A stretch of 64,000 nt of DNA from Geminicoccus sp. (GCA_002708995.1 PAPT01000032.1:36039-100038); one strand, 5' to 3'. Shown: positions 32,668-41,627, counted from the first letter of the stretch. Translations and numbers: made by a program. Notes: generated by a model from the letters alone, not told the origin.

Positions 32668-33675
32668 ATGGTGCTGAGCAACCCTGTCGCCGATGTCCCG
32701 TTCAACATCACCCGCCTGAGCCACGTGGTGCTGACCAGCTGCGATCTCGATGCCACCCGCTATTTCTATGAGTCCGGCCTCGGGTTGGAGGTGACCGAGC
32801 ACAGTGACGAGCATCTGTGCCTGCGCGCTATCGAAGAAGTCGCCCACCACTCATTGCGTTTTGACAAGGTTGACCGGGACGGCCCCGGGCAGGTTCGGGC
32901 CATCGGCTACCGCATGTTCAGCGACGATGATCTGCGGCGCGCCTTCGACTGGCTGTCGGCGCGGGGGGATAACCCGGCTTGGGTCGAGCGCCCCTTTCAG
33001 GGCCTGACCCTGCACGTCGTCGACGCGGTCGGCGTGCCGGTCGAGTTCAGCGCCACCATGCCCGGCCCGGAAAACCGCATGCGCCACTTCCACACCCACG
33101 CGGGTGGAAAGCTGGTGTTTCTCGACCATGTGCAGGTCGCGACCCACGACGTGCAGGCCGCCTACGACTGGTATATCGACCTTGGCTTCCGCCTGACCGA
33201 GTACACGGCGACCGACGGCTCGGACGAGCTCTGGGGTGTCTGGCTCAAGCGCAAGAACAACACCCAGGACGTGGTCTATTCCAATGGCGCCGGCCCGCGC
33301 CTCCACCACCTCGCCTACCACACGCCGGAGATCGCCAACGTCATCCACGGCGCCGATGTGATGGCGTCACTGGGGCTGGCGGACACCATGGACCGGGCGC
33401 CGGGGCGGCATGGGATCGGCAACGCCTTCTTCGTCTACTACCGCGACCCCGACGGGCACCGGGTCGAGACCTTCACCAGCCACTACAACGTCATCGATCA
33501 GGATCACCCGCCGACCCGCTGGGACCTCAGCGATACCCGGCGGTCCCAGATCTGGGGCTTTCCGGCGCCGAAGAAGTGGTTCTACGAAGCCTCGCAATTC
33601 GAGGGCGTCGCGGTCAGTCCGCCGACCCTCGATGCCCCGCCTGTCACCCTTGAGGACTTTCTCGCCAACAGCTAG
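32668..33675 (+). CDS. hpaD: Extradiol ring-cleavage dioxygenase of the HPCD/VOC type
   Basis: 335 residues with two VOC modules. Metal ligands fall at H154 (FLDHVQVAT), H214 (RLHHLAYHT) and E267 (HRVETFTSHY), essentially the numbering of homoprotocatechuate 2,3-dioxygenase. The active-site His is probably H213 or its neighbour and the acid-base Tyr is near residue 272. The C-terminal lid (WDLSDTRRSQIWGFPAPKKW) is also as in HPCD. It should cleave a catechol next to the ring hydroxyls using Fe(II). The FAH-family hydrolase and RidA directly downstream suit a meta-cleavage route. The precise catechol is unproven. Confidence 0.85.
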   Translation: MVLSNPVADVPFNITRLSHVVLTSCDLDATRYFYESGLGLEVTEHSDEHLCLRAIEEVAHHSLRFDKVDRDGPGQVRAIGYRMFSDDDLRRAFDWLSARGDNPAWVERPFQGLTLHVVDAVGVPVEFSATMPGPENRMRHFHTHAGGKLVFLDHVQVATHDVQAAYDWYIDLGFRLTEYTATDGSDELWGVWLKRKNNTQDVVYSNGAGPRLHHLAYHTPEIANVIHGADVMASLGLADTMDRAPGRHGIGNAFFVYYRDPDGHRVETFTSHYNVIDQDHPPTRWDLSDTRRSQIWGFPAPKKWFYEASQFEGVAVSPPTLDAPPVTLEDFLANS

Positions 33676-33682
33676 GAGCAGC

Positions 33683-34669
33683 ATGAAGTTCGGCACCCGT
33701 ATCCTTGATGGCCAGGAACAGGCCATCGTCCGAGGCGCTGACGGCGCTGTCCGCGCCCTCGCCGACGTGACAGAGGCCGCCGGGCTGGGCCGGATTAACG
33801 ACGTGCTCGGTCTTGTTCAGGCCTGCGACCAGCAGCCCGACCTGCTGTCCCGCCTCGACCCCGACGCGCTACCGGGCGAAGCCGAGGCGAGCATCGACTG
33901 GGCGCCGCCGCTGCCCAACCCGTCGATGATCCTCAACGTTGCCTTCAACAACCGGGAGCTGATGCGCAACGCCCACGTCGATCCTGGCGTCCCCAATTTC
34001 TTTCTCAAGCCGCCCTCGTGCATGATCGGTTCGGGCAAGGAGATCATCGTCGACCCGGACTGGGGCGCAGTCATCCCCGAGCCCGAGGTCTGCGCCGTGA
34101 TCGGCAAGCGCGCTAAGCACGTGCAGGAGGAAGACGCGCTGGACGTGATTTTCGGCTTCCTCATCCACAACGACATCACCAGCCACGGCCTCAAATTCAT
34201 GAAGGACAGCATCGCCGTGACCTATCCGCCGGATATGGCGCGGCCGGAGTTCTACAACTGGCGACGGCTGCACGGGGAAGAGGATACCGACGCCTACTTC
34301 GTCTATCACACGCGGTCAAAGGGCACGGATACCTTCGGCCCCATGGGGCCATGGATCACCACGGCGGATGAGATCGACGACCCCAATGACCTGCACGTTA
34401 CCGGGCGGCTCAACGATGATGTTTTCACGCAGGACCACACCGGCAACTACCGCTTCTCCATCCAGCGCTGCGTCGCCGAAGCCAGCCAGCACTTCACGCT
34501 GCGCCCAGGCGACCTGCTCAGCTTCGGCACCACGGGCAAGGGCAACGACAAGTTTCCCCGCGGTCACAAGAGCGTGCTGATCGGCCAGCAGCAGGGATCG
34601 ATTTCGATCGAGATTGACCCGCTCGGCCAGCTGGAAAACCCGATCCGGCACCAGAAGGGCGGGGCCTGA
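33683..34669 (+). CDS. Fumarylacetoacetate hydrolase family protein
   Basis: 328 residues from the ATG at 33683 (TAGGAGCAGC upstream, 7 bp after the dioxygenase). LNVAFNNRELMRNAHVD corresponds to the substrate loop. FFLKPPSCMIGSGKEIIVDP is the conserved K-P-S strand. IPEPEVCAVIGKRAKHV supplies the metal-binding ExE, and GFLIHNDITSHGLKF the Asp ligand region. GDLLSFGTTGKG is the closing motif. In meta-cleavage pathways such enzymes decarboxylate, isomerise or hydrolyse the ring-opened product. The stop abuts the RidA ATG without a gap. Confidence 0.85.
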   Translation: MKFGTRILDGQEQAIVRGADGAVRALADVTEAAGLGRINDVLGLVQACDQQPDLLSRLDPDALPGEAEASIDWAPPLPNPSMILNVAFNNRELMRNAHVDPGVPNFFLKPPSCMIGSGKEIIVDPDWGAVIPEPEVCAVIGKRAKHVQEEDALDVIFGFLIHNDITSHGLKFMKDSIAVTYPPDMARPEFYNWRRLHGEEDTDAYFVYHTRSKGTDTFGPMGPWITTADEIDDPNDLHVTGRLNDDVFTQDHTGNYRFSIQRCVAEASQHFTLRPGDLLSFGTTGKGNDKFPRGHKSVLIGQQQGSISIEIDPLGQLENPIRHQKGGA

Positions 34670-35050
34670 ATGGTTCGCTCGATCTACGCCAAGGGCGCGG
34701 CCCAGCACCTGAACCCCGTGCCCAACGCGGCAGTGCACCGGGGGGTGCTGGTAACGTCCGGGGTGCTGGGTAAGGATCCGGCAACCGGTGACTACGCGCT
34801 GGAGACGGCCGAGCAGATCCGCCTTGCCTTCGAGCAGCTGCCCGCGATTCTGGCCGAGGGCGGCGCAGAACTGCAGGATGTGGTCAAGGTCGACCTCTAC
34901 TTCGCCGACCGGCAGGACCGAGCAATGGCGAATGTGCACTGGGAACGGCTGTGGCCGGACCCCATGCAGCGCCCGGCGCGGCAGGCGCATCAGGTCGATC
35001 TGCCCGGTGAGTGCCAGTTCCAGCTGGTGGCGATGGCGGTGCTGGGGTGA
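34670..35050 (+). CDS. RidA/YjgF-YER057c-UK114 family protein
   Basis: 126 residues. AAQHLNPVPNAAVHRGVLV is the family start, and VLGKDPATGDYALETAEQIR the signature strand-helix. DVVKVDLYFADRQDRAMANV and the active-site Arg in RPARQAHQVDLPG follow. RidA proteins hydrolyse reactive enamine/imine intermediates or, in catabolic clusters, 2-aminomuconate-like compounds. Immediate coupling to the FAH-family gene supports a pathway-specific role. Confidence 0.88.
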   Translation: MVRSIYAKGAAQHLNPVPNAAVHRGVLVTSGVLGKDPATGDYALETAEQIRLAFEQLPAILAEGGAELQDVVKVDLYFADRQDRAMANVHWERLWPDPMQRPARQAHQVDLPGECQFQLVAMAVLG

Positions 35051-35261
35051 ATGGCAACGGGATCTACGCCCACTTTGCCCGCTTTTGACCTCGTAGAACT
35101 CGAGGACGCATTAGCTGGGTTCAGCAAAGCCTTCGCTGCCTACATGTACTTTGAATGCGGTACGCTGGATCCATAAATCCGGCTTCAGCACTAAGACGTG
35201 CGTTGATCGATGTCCGGCGACGGGGGCTTTCCCCCGCCGCTGTCGGGTGTCGAGTAGGTGC

Positions 35262-35780
35262 TCAGCCGCAAACCGGGCCGATGACCAGCCGCAGACCGGT
35301 GTCGCTGTTCACAAACGCCCCCTGATCGTCGAGGCCCTCGCCGGCCTCGTCGATGTCAGCCCGGGTCAGGCCCTGCGCCATCGCGGTTTCAATCAGGGTG
35401 CGCGGGCTGATGTCGCAGCCGTTTTCCTCGAAGATCGTTACGAGGATTTGTTCGGGTGTACCGGTCAGGATTTCCGGCTCTACCACCGCCGTGCCCTCAC
35501 AGCGATTGCCGCTGACCAGCACCAGATTGCCGTCCACGTCGCGGCGTAGCCCGCCCTCCTCGATCATAGAGTCCATGGCATTTTTCATGTCGATCGGGGC
35601 GAAGCCGTCCACTGACAAACTGCGGTCGATGTAGTCGTCGAAGGTCAGGCTGCAGTCGTTGTCTTCCAACCAACCGACCAGCACGTCCTCGGCCGTGTCG
35701 GGCGCGGCGGCGATGGCTCCGGCAAAAACCAGCACAATTAGGGTGGTCAGGACTTTGGCGTTTCGGCTCATTTTCCGCAT
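35262..35780 (-). CDS. Secreted hypothetical protein with an internal duplication
   Basis: 172 residues from the ATG at 35780, with GGAGAGAG upstream. A signal peptide is visible (LTTLIVLVFAGAIAAA). The mature protein has two related halves, VLVGWLEDNDCSLTFDDYID ... GNLVLVSGNRC and ILVTIFEENGCDISPRTLIE ... TGLRLVIGPVC, each with two Cys at equivalent places. Two disulfide-bonded copies of one small module are likely. No family is recognised. It stands alone between convergent and divergent genes. Confidence 0.7.
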   Translation of the reverse strand: MRKMSRNAKVLTTLIVLVFAGAIAAAPDTAEDVLVGWLEDNDCSLTFDDYIDRSLSVDGFAPIDMKNAMDSMIEEGGLRRDVDGNLVLVSGNRCEGTAVVEPEILTGTPEQILVTIFEENGCDISPRTLIETAMAQGLTRADIDEAGEGLDDQGAFVNSDTGLRLVIGPVCG

Positions 35781-35918
35781 CGGCTCTCTCCGGACGGTCA
35801 GGCGGGGCGATTGCAACCGCGTCGAGCGACATTTACCTCATTATGCGACCAGATTAGCGCATTCCCCTGCCCAGGGATAGCGTAAGATATCCCCCGATTT
35901 TGGCGCCTTGCCCGGGTT

Positions 35919-36854
35919 TCAGGCTTCGTTCATGAACCAGTCGGGTTCGGCGTTGGCCCCGCACAGAAGAACGGCAACCCGCTCGTCCTTTTCCGGGACA
36001 TAGGCGCCCGAGGTCAGGGCCGCGAGCGCGGTCGCCGCGCTGGGCTCGACCACAATCCGGCTGGCATCCCACAGCCGCCGCTGCGCCTCGAAGGTGTCGG
36101 CGTCGGAGACCACGGCATGGCCGTCGAGCCACTTCTGGGCCGCTGCCCAGCCGCGGTCGCCGATGGCGCTGGCCCCCAGACCGCTGGCGGAGATCCCGCC
36201 CGGCATGATCGTGACCTGCTCGCCCTTCTCCCGGCTCGGCGCCATGGACGCCGTCAACTCGGTCTCAACCGCGATGATGCGCAGATCGTCCTGATAGTGG
36301 CAGAGGACGCCGCCAATCAGCCCGCCGCCGCCGACCGACACCAGTAAGGTGTCAATGTCGGCCTGAGCCGATAATTCAAGGCCGACCGTGCCCTGTCCGG
36401 CCAGCGTAGCATCGGAGTCAAAGGGGTGGATTTCCAGCGCCCCGGTGCGGGCGGCGTGCGCCTGGCAGACGACGTAGGCATCGCTCACCGGGTCGGGAAC
36501 GGCCACGACTTCGGCCCCGAAGCCACGCATCCGGCGCAGCTTGACCTCGGCTGCGATCGCCGCCGGGACGTAAATGGTCGAGGGGATGCCGAGCGCGGTT
36601 GCAGCGTAGGCGACACCGGCGCCGTGGTTGCCGCCAGAGGTGGCCACGACACCGGCCTCGCTGAGTTCGCTGGTCAGCAGATTGTTGAAGGCGCCCCGGA
36701 GCTTGAACGAACCCGTTGCCTGCAGGTATTCCAACTTGAAGGTAACCGGATAGCCAAGGCCAAGTGCATCAGCGTCCATCTGCATTACCGGGGTCTTCCG
36801 GATGTAGGGGAAGATCCGTTGGTAGGCGGCTTCGATATCTGCGCGACCGATCAT
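35919..36854 (-). CDS. PLP-dependent threonine/serine dehydratase-like enzyme
   Basis: 311 residues, shorter than biosynthetic IlvA because it has no regulatory ACT tail. The PLP lysine is K51 in ATGSFKLRGAFNNLL. VVATSGGNHGAGVAYAA is the Asn/Gly loop, and SVGGGGLIGGVL the glycine phosphate loop. The length and PAAIAAEVKLRRMRGFGAEV fit catabolic threonine dehydratase, serine racemase or hydroxyaspartate lyase. The precise substrate is not fixed by these motifs. It is monocistronic. Confidence 0.85.
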   Translation of the reverse strand: MIGRADIEAAYQRIFPYIRKTPVMQMDADALGLGYPVTFKLEYLQATGSFKLRGAFNNLLTSELSEAGVVATSGGNHGAGVAYAATALGIPSTIYVPAAIAAEVKLRRMRGFGAEVVAVPDPVSDAYVVCQAHAARTGALEIHPFDSDATLAGQGTVGLELSAQADIDTLLVSVGGGGLIGGVLCHYQDDLRIIAVETELTASMAPSREKGEQVTIMPGGISASGLGASAIGDRGWAAAQKWLDGHAVVSDADTFEAQRRLWDASRIVVEPSAATALAALTSGAYVPEKDERVAVLLCGANAEPDWFMNEA

Positions 36855-37115
36855 GCTACTCGTCTTTCTGTCAACGCGCGGTGACGGATGCCGGGTTTCC
36901 GGGGCGTCGTCCGCGAGGGTTCATCGTCCTGTCTGAGGCAACCCAGTTTCAGCGCGCGGTCAAGCCCTCATTCCCGCCATGTTGCTGCCCAGACCCATAA
37001 TTGACGCAAGCGGCCGCGTGCTTGACCCTTGCCCCAAGCCTCTATAGGCAGGCACACTGCTTTTCAGACGGCGCCGCCGGTTGCGCCTTTCCCCGAAGCC
37101 ACGAAGAGGGTTGTC

Positions 37116-37781
37116 ATGGCGAACTTCCTGCATCAGGCAGACCTGCCCGACGACGTCGATCTCGGACCGGTCATCGCCATCGATACCGAAACCATGGGGC
37201 TGAACCTGAGCCGCGACCGCCTGTGTCTGGTGCAGGTTAGCGACGGCAAGGGCGACGCGCACCTCGTGCAGATGCCCCAGCGCGACAGGGTCGGAACCGC
37301 ACCCTTCGCCGGGTCAGCGGCTTCGGCTTCGGCGTCTGCGCTGGCGCCGAACCTGTGTCGGCAGCTGGGCGATCCGGCCCGGCTCAAGCTCATGCACTTC
37401 GCGCGCTTTGATATCGCCAGCGTCTTTGCCTACCTCGGCGTGCTGATGACCAACGTCTACTGCACCAAGCTCGCCAGCCGCATGATTCGCACCACCACCG
37501 ACCGCCACGGCCTGCGTGATATGTGCAAGGAAATGCTCGGCGTCGAAATCTCGAAGTTCAACCAGACCAGCGACTGGGGCGCGCCGACCCTGACCCCCGA
37601 GCAGCTCGACTATGCCGCTTCGGACGTGTTGCACCTGCACGCGCTGAAGCAGCATCTCGACACGCTGCTTGAGCGCGAAGGCCGAACTGAACTGGCCCAG
37701 CAGTGCTTCGATTTTCTGCCCTACCGCGCCCAGCTCGACCTGCTTGGCTGGGACGAGCGCGATATCTTTGCCCACAGCTGA
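37116..37781 (+). CDS. rnd: Ribonuclease D-like 3'-5' exonuclease
   Basis: 221 residues from the ATG at 37116 (AGAGGG upstream). The DEDD exonuclease core is complete: VIAIDTETMGL (Asp, Glu), LKLMHFARFDIASVF (Asp) and LDYAASDVLHLHALKQ (Tyr-Asp). HRDC domains of E. coli RNase D are missing, as in most alphaproteobacterial short forms. A Ser/Ala-rich insert (FAGSAASASASALAP) lies between the first and second motifs. It is the first gene of the rnd-lpt-rpoN cluster and overlaps lptC by 14 bp. Confidence 0.88.
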   Translation: MANFLHQADLPDDVDLGPVIAIDTETMGLNLSRDRLCLVQVSDGKGDAHLVQMPQRDRVGTAPFAGSAASASASALAPNLCRQLGDPARLKLMHFARFDIASVFAYLGVLMTNVYCTKLASRMIRTTTDRHGLRDMCKEMLGVEISKFNQTSDWGAPTLTPEQLDYAASDVLHLHALKQHLDTLLEREGRTELAQQCFDFLPYRAQLDLLGWDERDIFAHS

Positions 37782-38124
37782 ACCGCGAAGCCGCGCGACG
37801 CGGCGGGGTCGGCTGGTCGGCCTCGCCCGGCTGGTACTGATACTGCTGTGCTGCGGGATCGGGGCGGCGGCTATTCTCACCCGCGCCCCCGAAATCGGCG
37901 GCAGCGCCGTCCCCGTCCTGAGCGCTGGTGGCACCACGCCTGAAGCCCGCTCTGACCCTGACGTTGCGGCAGGTGGGGGCGACGGTGCGATCCGGCTGGA
38001 GGGGCCGGTCGAGCTGACCGGGCCTGACGGAACCGTCCTGCGCGGGCAGGGCGCTGGCATTCTCGACCCCGATGGTGCTTTGGTTACGCTGGAAGGCCCC
38101 GCGCAGCTCTCAACCAGTCGTTAA
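37768..38124 (+). CDS. lptC: LptC-like LPS export protein, short form
   Basis: 118 residues if started at TTG 37768, inside the end of rnd; no ATG fits. The N-terminus is basic then hydrophobic (GLARLVLILLCCGIGAAAIL), one membrane anchor. After a Gly/Ala-rich linker, the C-terminal part has only two or three beta strands (IRLEGPVELTGPDGTVLRGQ, GALVTLEGPAQLSTSR). Typical LptC is near 190-200 residues with a full jelly-roll, so this copy looks shortened or divergent. Position between rnd and lptA is the main evidence. It would link LptB2FG to LptA. Confidence 0.6.
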   Translation: MPTAEPRSRATRRGRLVGLARLVLILLCCGIGAAAILTRAPEIGGSAVPVLSAGGTTPEARSDPDVAAGGGDGAIRLEGPVELTGPDGTVLRGQGAGILDPDGALVTLEGPAQLSTSR

Positions 38125-38160
38125 TGGTCTCTGCCGGGCGACTGGGCTAAGGTCTTCGGC

Positions 38161-38934
38161 ATGAAAACGCCCCTGTCTTCTCTTCTCACTGGCGCGCTGC
38201 TCAGCGTGCTTGGCGCTGTGCTGCCCGGCCTGACATCGTCGGCGCTGGCACAGTCGCGCGTGACCAGCGGCGATTTCGACCTGTCGGCGCAGAAGGGCAT
38301 CGCTTTCGACGCTGCCGAAGGCACGTATCGCGCCACCGGTGAGGTGCAGCTGGTCGCCGGTGACTGGGTGGTGCTGGCCGACACGGTGGAAGCGCGGCTG
38401 GGCACGGACGGACGATCTGTTTCCAGCATCGAGGCTTCGGGTGTTGTCTTCGTGCGAAGCCCGCAAGTCACGGCCCGCTGTGCCGTGCTGACGCTCCGCC
38501 CGGACAGCGGCTACGTCGACCTCGCCGGCCCGGGCGTTGTGCTGCAGTTCGACGGCAGTCGCCTCGTCACCGACGGCCTGCTGCGGCTGGATACTGGGGC
38601 CGAGCGCTTTACCCTAGATGGTGCCTTTGTGCTGCAGTGGGGTGAGATACGGCTGTCGGCCGAGGGCGGATCCGGCGCACTCGACGCCGCCCAACTAGCG
38701 AGCATCGAAGCCAGCGGCTCAGCCTCGCTGCAAGGCACAGACTGGCGCGCGGTGGCCGAACGCCTGCGGTTTGACGAAGCGGCGTCCAAAGTCTGGCTCG
38801 AAGGTGCGGCGGTGGTCCAGCAGGGCGATATGGTGCTCTCGGGTGCTGGGCTGGTCTACGACCTCGCCACCGGCAGCCTCATCCTTGACGGCGGGACCGG
38901 GGGGCGGATATCGGGCTCGCTGGGCGGCCAATGA
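38161..38934 (+). CDS. lptA: LptA/OstA-like periplasmic LPS transport protein
   Basis: 257 residues. A signal peptide ends around SSALAQS. Then come repeated beta strands of the OstA type (FDAAEGTYRATGEVQLVAGD, VEARLGTDGRSVSSIEASG, IEASGSASLQGTDWRAVAER, LILDGGTGGRISGSLGG). The protein bridges the periplasm for LPS. It is longer than E. coli LptA (~185), with an apparent second OstA repeat. It overlaps lptB by 4 bp. Confidence 0.8.
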   Translation: MKTPLSSLLTGALLSVLGAVLPGLTSSALAQSRVTSGDFDLSAQKGIAFDAAEGTYRATGEVQLVAGDWVVLADTVEARLGTDGRSVSSIEASGVVFVRSPQVTARCAVLTLRPDSGYVDLAGPGVVLQFDGSRLVTDGLLRLDTGAERFTLDGAFVLQWGEIRLSAEGGSGALDAAQLASIEASGSASLQGTDWRAVAERLRFDEAASKVWLEGAAVVQQGDMVLSGAGLVYDLATGSLILDGGTGGRISGSLGGQ

Positions 38935-39686
38935 CAGCAGCATCATCTAGCACGAGCGACGGTCTACGGGTCGAAAATCTGCGCGTCGAGCGGGGCGGTA
39001 AGACCGTGGTTCACAGCCTATCGCTGCAGGTTACGCCGGGGCAGCTGGTGGGCCTGCTCGGGCCGAACGGTGCGGGCAAGAGCACGGCCTTTCACGCCAT
39101 CATTGGGCTGGTGCAGAGCCGCAGCGGTACTATTCATCTCAATGGCCAACCGCTGGAGCGTCTGCCCATGTTCCGCCGGGCGCGCGCCGGGCTTGGATAC
39201 ATGCCGCAGGAAGCGGCGGTGTTTGAGGGCTTGACCGTGCGGCAGAACCTTGAAGCGGTGATGGAAGTGGGCCTGCCGCGCCGCCAGCGCCGCGATCACT
39301 TTGACCGGCTGGTCAGCGACTTCGACCTCGAAGCGCTGCTCAGCCAGCGCGCCGAAACCCTCTCTGGCGGGCAGCGGCGCCGGCTGGAGCTGGCGCGGAC
39401 GCTGGCGACAAAGCCGCAGATCGTCCTGCTCGATGAACCCTTCGCCGGTGTGGATCCGATTGCCATTGACATGCTGCGCGGGGCGATCCGCACGATAACG
39501 GCGACCGGCTACGGCGTGCTGATCACCGACCACAACGTCCGGGAAACCCTGTCTCTGGTCGAGCACGTGGTGCTGATCGATCAGGGCGAAGTGCTGGTCG
39601 AGGGGCCATCCGATGCCGTAGCGGCAGATAAAACAGCCAGAAAGCACTATCTCGGTGAGAATTTTTTACTGCCAAAATCGGATTAA
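38931..39686 (+). CDS. lptB: LPS export ABC ATPase
   Basis: 251 residues. Walker A GPNGAGKST, Q-loop GLGYMPQEAAVFEGLTV (typical of LptB), signature LSGGQRRRLELAR, Walker B IVLLDEPFAGVD and switch ITDHNV. It powers LPS extraction from the inner membrane with LptFG, encoded elsewhere. It is the last gene before an AT-rich spacer and rpoN. Confidence 0.95.
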   Translation: MTAASSSTSDGLRVENLRVERGGKTVVHSLSLQVTPGQLVGLLGPNGAGKSTAFHAIIGLVQSRSGTIHLNGQPLERLPMFRRARAGLGYMPQEAAVFEGLTVRQNLEAVMEVGLPRRQRRDHFDRLVSDFDLEALLSQRAETLSGGQRRRLELARTLATKPQIVLLDEPFAGVDPIAIDMLRGAIRTITATGYGVLITDHNVRETLSLVEHVVLIDQGEVLVEGPSDAVAADKTARKHYLGENFLLPKSD

Positions 39687-39920
39687 AATTCCCGAATGAT
39701 CGGTCTGTAGCCGTGCTGTGGCGAAAAGGTCTCAGGCGCATAAGCAATCTTCGCGCCAGATTTTCCTCACTGGCGTAATTCATTCAATTTCTGCTACTGA
39801 TAGTGTGATTTAAAGAACATTTTGATCTCAATACGAGAAAAAATAAATGTTTTATGAGTTTTTAGCTGCAGATTTTCGGGGCCGTCGCTGTCCTGATGCT
39901 CGGATGGTAGGATAACAAGC
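39687..39920. other. AT-rich spacer upstream of rpoN
   Basis: 234 bases. The right half (39780-39870) is AT-rich, with TGTGATTTAAAGAACATTTTG and AAAAAATAAATG-type runs, and probably contains the rpoN promoter. No clean intrinsic terminator for lptB was found. Confidence 0.4.
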
Positions 39921-41465
39921 GTGGCCATATCTCAGAGCCTGACGCTCAAACAGGGCCAGTCACTGGTCATGACGCCCCAGCTGCAGCAGGCCATCAAGCT
40001 GCTGCAACTGTCGAACGTCGAGCTCAGCGAGTACATCGAACGCGAGCTGGAAAAGAACCCGCTGCTCGAACGCGATGACATCAACGCGGACGCGCGCGGA
40101 TCCTCTGACACCGCTTCGTCGGATACGCGGGCGGTGGAGGGCGCTGAAGCCACGAGCGCGGTCGGTGATGCCGGCGGCGAGGCCATGGCTGCCGGTGCAG
40201 AACTGGCGCCGCTGGATGATGGTGCCGCCGCCGTCAGCGAGATCGACGATAACTGGCAGGGGCGGGACGACACCGCCGACGCGCAGGTCGGGGCTTCGGT
40301 CGCCTTTGAAAACTGGGGCAGCGGCGGCAGCCGCGGTTTTGACGGCGGCGAGGATTCCGATCTCGAAAACCGGCTGACCTCGGAAGATTCGCTGCGCGAC
40401 CGCATCGTCAGCCAGGTCAACATCGAGCTCGACGACCCCTCCGACCGTATGATTGCCTTCACCCTGATGGAAAACCTCGACGAGGCGGGGTACCTGCGGA
40501 TCGATCTCGACCAGATTGCCGAGCGCATGGACTGCCCGCTCAGCCACGTCGAAGGCGTGCTGCGGCACCTGCAGGGTTTCGAGCCAACCGGGATTTTCGC
40601 CCGGGATCTGAAGGAGTGCCTGACCCTGCAACTCGCCGAACTGCGGGTGCTGGACGGGCCGATGATGGCCTTGCTGGATAACCTCGAATTGCTGGCGAGC
40701 GGGGATCTGAACAAGCTGGTGAAGGTCTGCCGGGTCAGCCAGGAAATCCTCGTTGAGCGCGTGCGCCTGCTGCGCTCGGTTGACCCCAAGCCAGCCTCAA
40801 AGTTCAACGTCGATGCCGCGCAGGTGGTGACGCCCGATGTCCTGCTCAGGCCCAACCCGGCCGGGGGCTGGATCGTCGAACTGAACCCCGACAACCTGCC
40901 GCGCGTGCTGGTCAACAACACCTATTCCGGCATGGTGACCAGGGGCAAGTTGCGCAAGGAAGACCGCGAATACCTCAACGAGCAGATGCAGACCGCCAAC
41001 TGGCTGGTCAAGGCGCTGCACCAGCGCGCGCAGACGATCATGAAGGTCGCCTCCACCATCGTCGAGCGACAGGAGCTGTTCTTCACCAAGGGCGTGCAGT
41101 ACCTCAAGCCGCTGATCCTTCGTGATATTTCCGAAGCCGTCGACATTCATGAGTCCACTGTCTCTAGGGCAACCACGAACAAGTACATCAGCACGCCACG
41201 CGGCATGTTCGAGCTCAAGTACTTCTTCACCGCGTCGATTGCAGCCTCCGGCGACGGCGAGGCGCACTCTGCCGAGGCGGTTCGTCACCGGATCAAGGCG
41301 CTGGTTGATGCTGAGCAGGCCAATGCCATTCTCTCCGACGACACCATCGTCGATCTGCTGCGCGAAGACGGGGTGGACATCGCCCGCCGCACGGTAGCGA
41401 AGTACCGCGAAGCGCTGCGGATCCCCTCGTCGGTCAAGCGTCGCCGGCTGAATGCCATGGTCTGA
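39921..41465 (+). CDS. rpoN: RNA polymerase sigma-54 factor
   Basis: 514 residues. Region I is Gln/Leu-rich (LTLKQGQSLVMTPQLQQAIK). An acidic, Ala/Gly-rich linker spans about residues 55-140. The core-binding region includes VEGVLRHLQGFEPTGIFARD. The DNA-binding HTH is in LRDISEAVDIHESTVSRATT, and the RpoN box is ARRTVAKYRE close to the C-terminus. It directs nitrogen, transport and stress promoters with enhancer-binding ATPases. Hpf and ptsN follow in the usual order. Confidence 0.96.
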   Translation: MAISQSLTLKQGQSLVMTPQLQQAIKLLQLSNVELSEYIERELEKNPLLERDDINADARGSSDTASSDTRAVEGAEATSAVGDAGGEAMAAGAELAPLDDGAAAVSEIDDNWQGRDDTADAQVGASVAFENWGSGGSRGFDGGEDSDLENRLTSEDSLRDRIVSQVNIELDDPSDRMIAFTLMENLDEAGYLRIDLDQIAERMDCPLSHVEGVLRHLQGFEPTGIFARDLKECLTLQLAELRVLDGPMMALLDNLELLASGDLNKLVKVCRVSQEILVERVRLLRSVDPKPASKFNVDAAQVVTPDVLLRPNPAGGWIVELNPDNLPRVLVNNTYSGMVTRGKLRKEDREYLNEQMQTANWLVKALHQRAQTIMKVASTIVERQELFFTKGVQYLKPLILRDISEAVDIHESTVSRATTNKYISTPRGMFELKYFFTASIAASGDGEAHSAEAVRHRIKALVDAEQANAILSDDTIVDLLREDGVDIARRTVAKYREALRIPSSVKRRRLNAMV

Positions 41466-41591
41466 CCGCAATCATGCACAGCCTGACCGGCTGTTACCCC
41501 CGAGAGTATGTCCCGGGCTGATTGCGGATCGGGGATGGCATGATTACCTCTATTGGACAGAGACAGGCAGGCGCGTGGTCTGTGACCACGC
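41466..41591 (+). promoter_or_regulatory. Structured rpoN-hpf spacer with nested and tandem hairpins
   Basis: CCGCAATCA (41466-41474) pairs with TGATTGCGG (41519-41527). Inside it ACAGCC/GGCTGT (41477-41493) forms a second stem. Further on, GCGTGGTC TGT GACCACGC (41573-41591) is a perfect 8-bp hairpin 37 bases before the hpf start. No T-run follows, so processing or translational control is as likely as termination. Confidence 0.55.
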
Positions 41592-41627
41592 TTCCGTCTG
41601 TCACCCACAGCAAGCCAGGAGCAGCCC

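Noticed and set aside
37022..37048. TTGACC and TATAGG boxes upstream of rnd as a promoter
   Set aside because: The spacing is only 15 bases and no further support exists.
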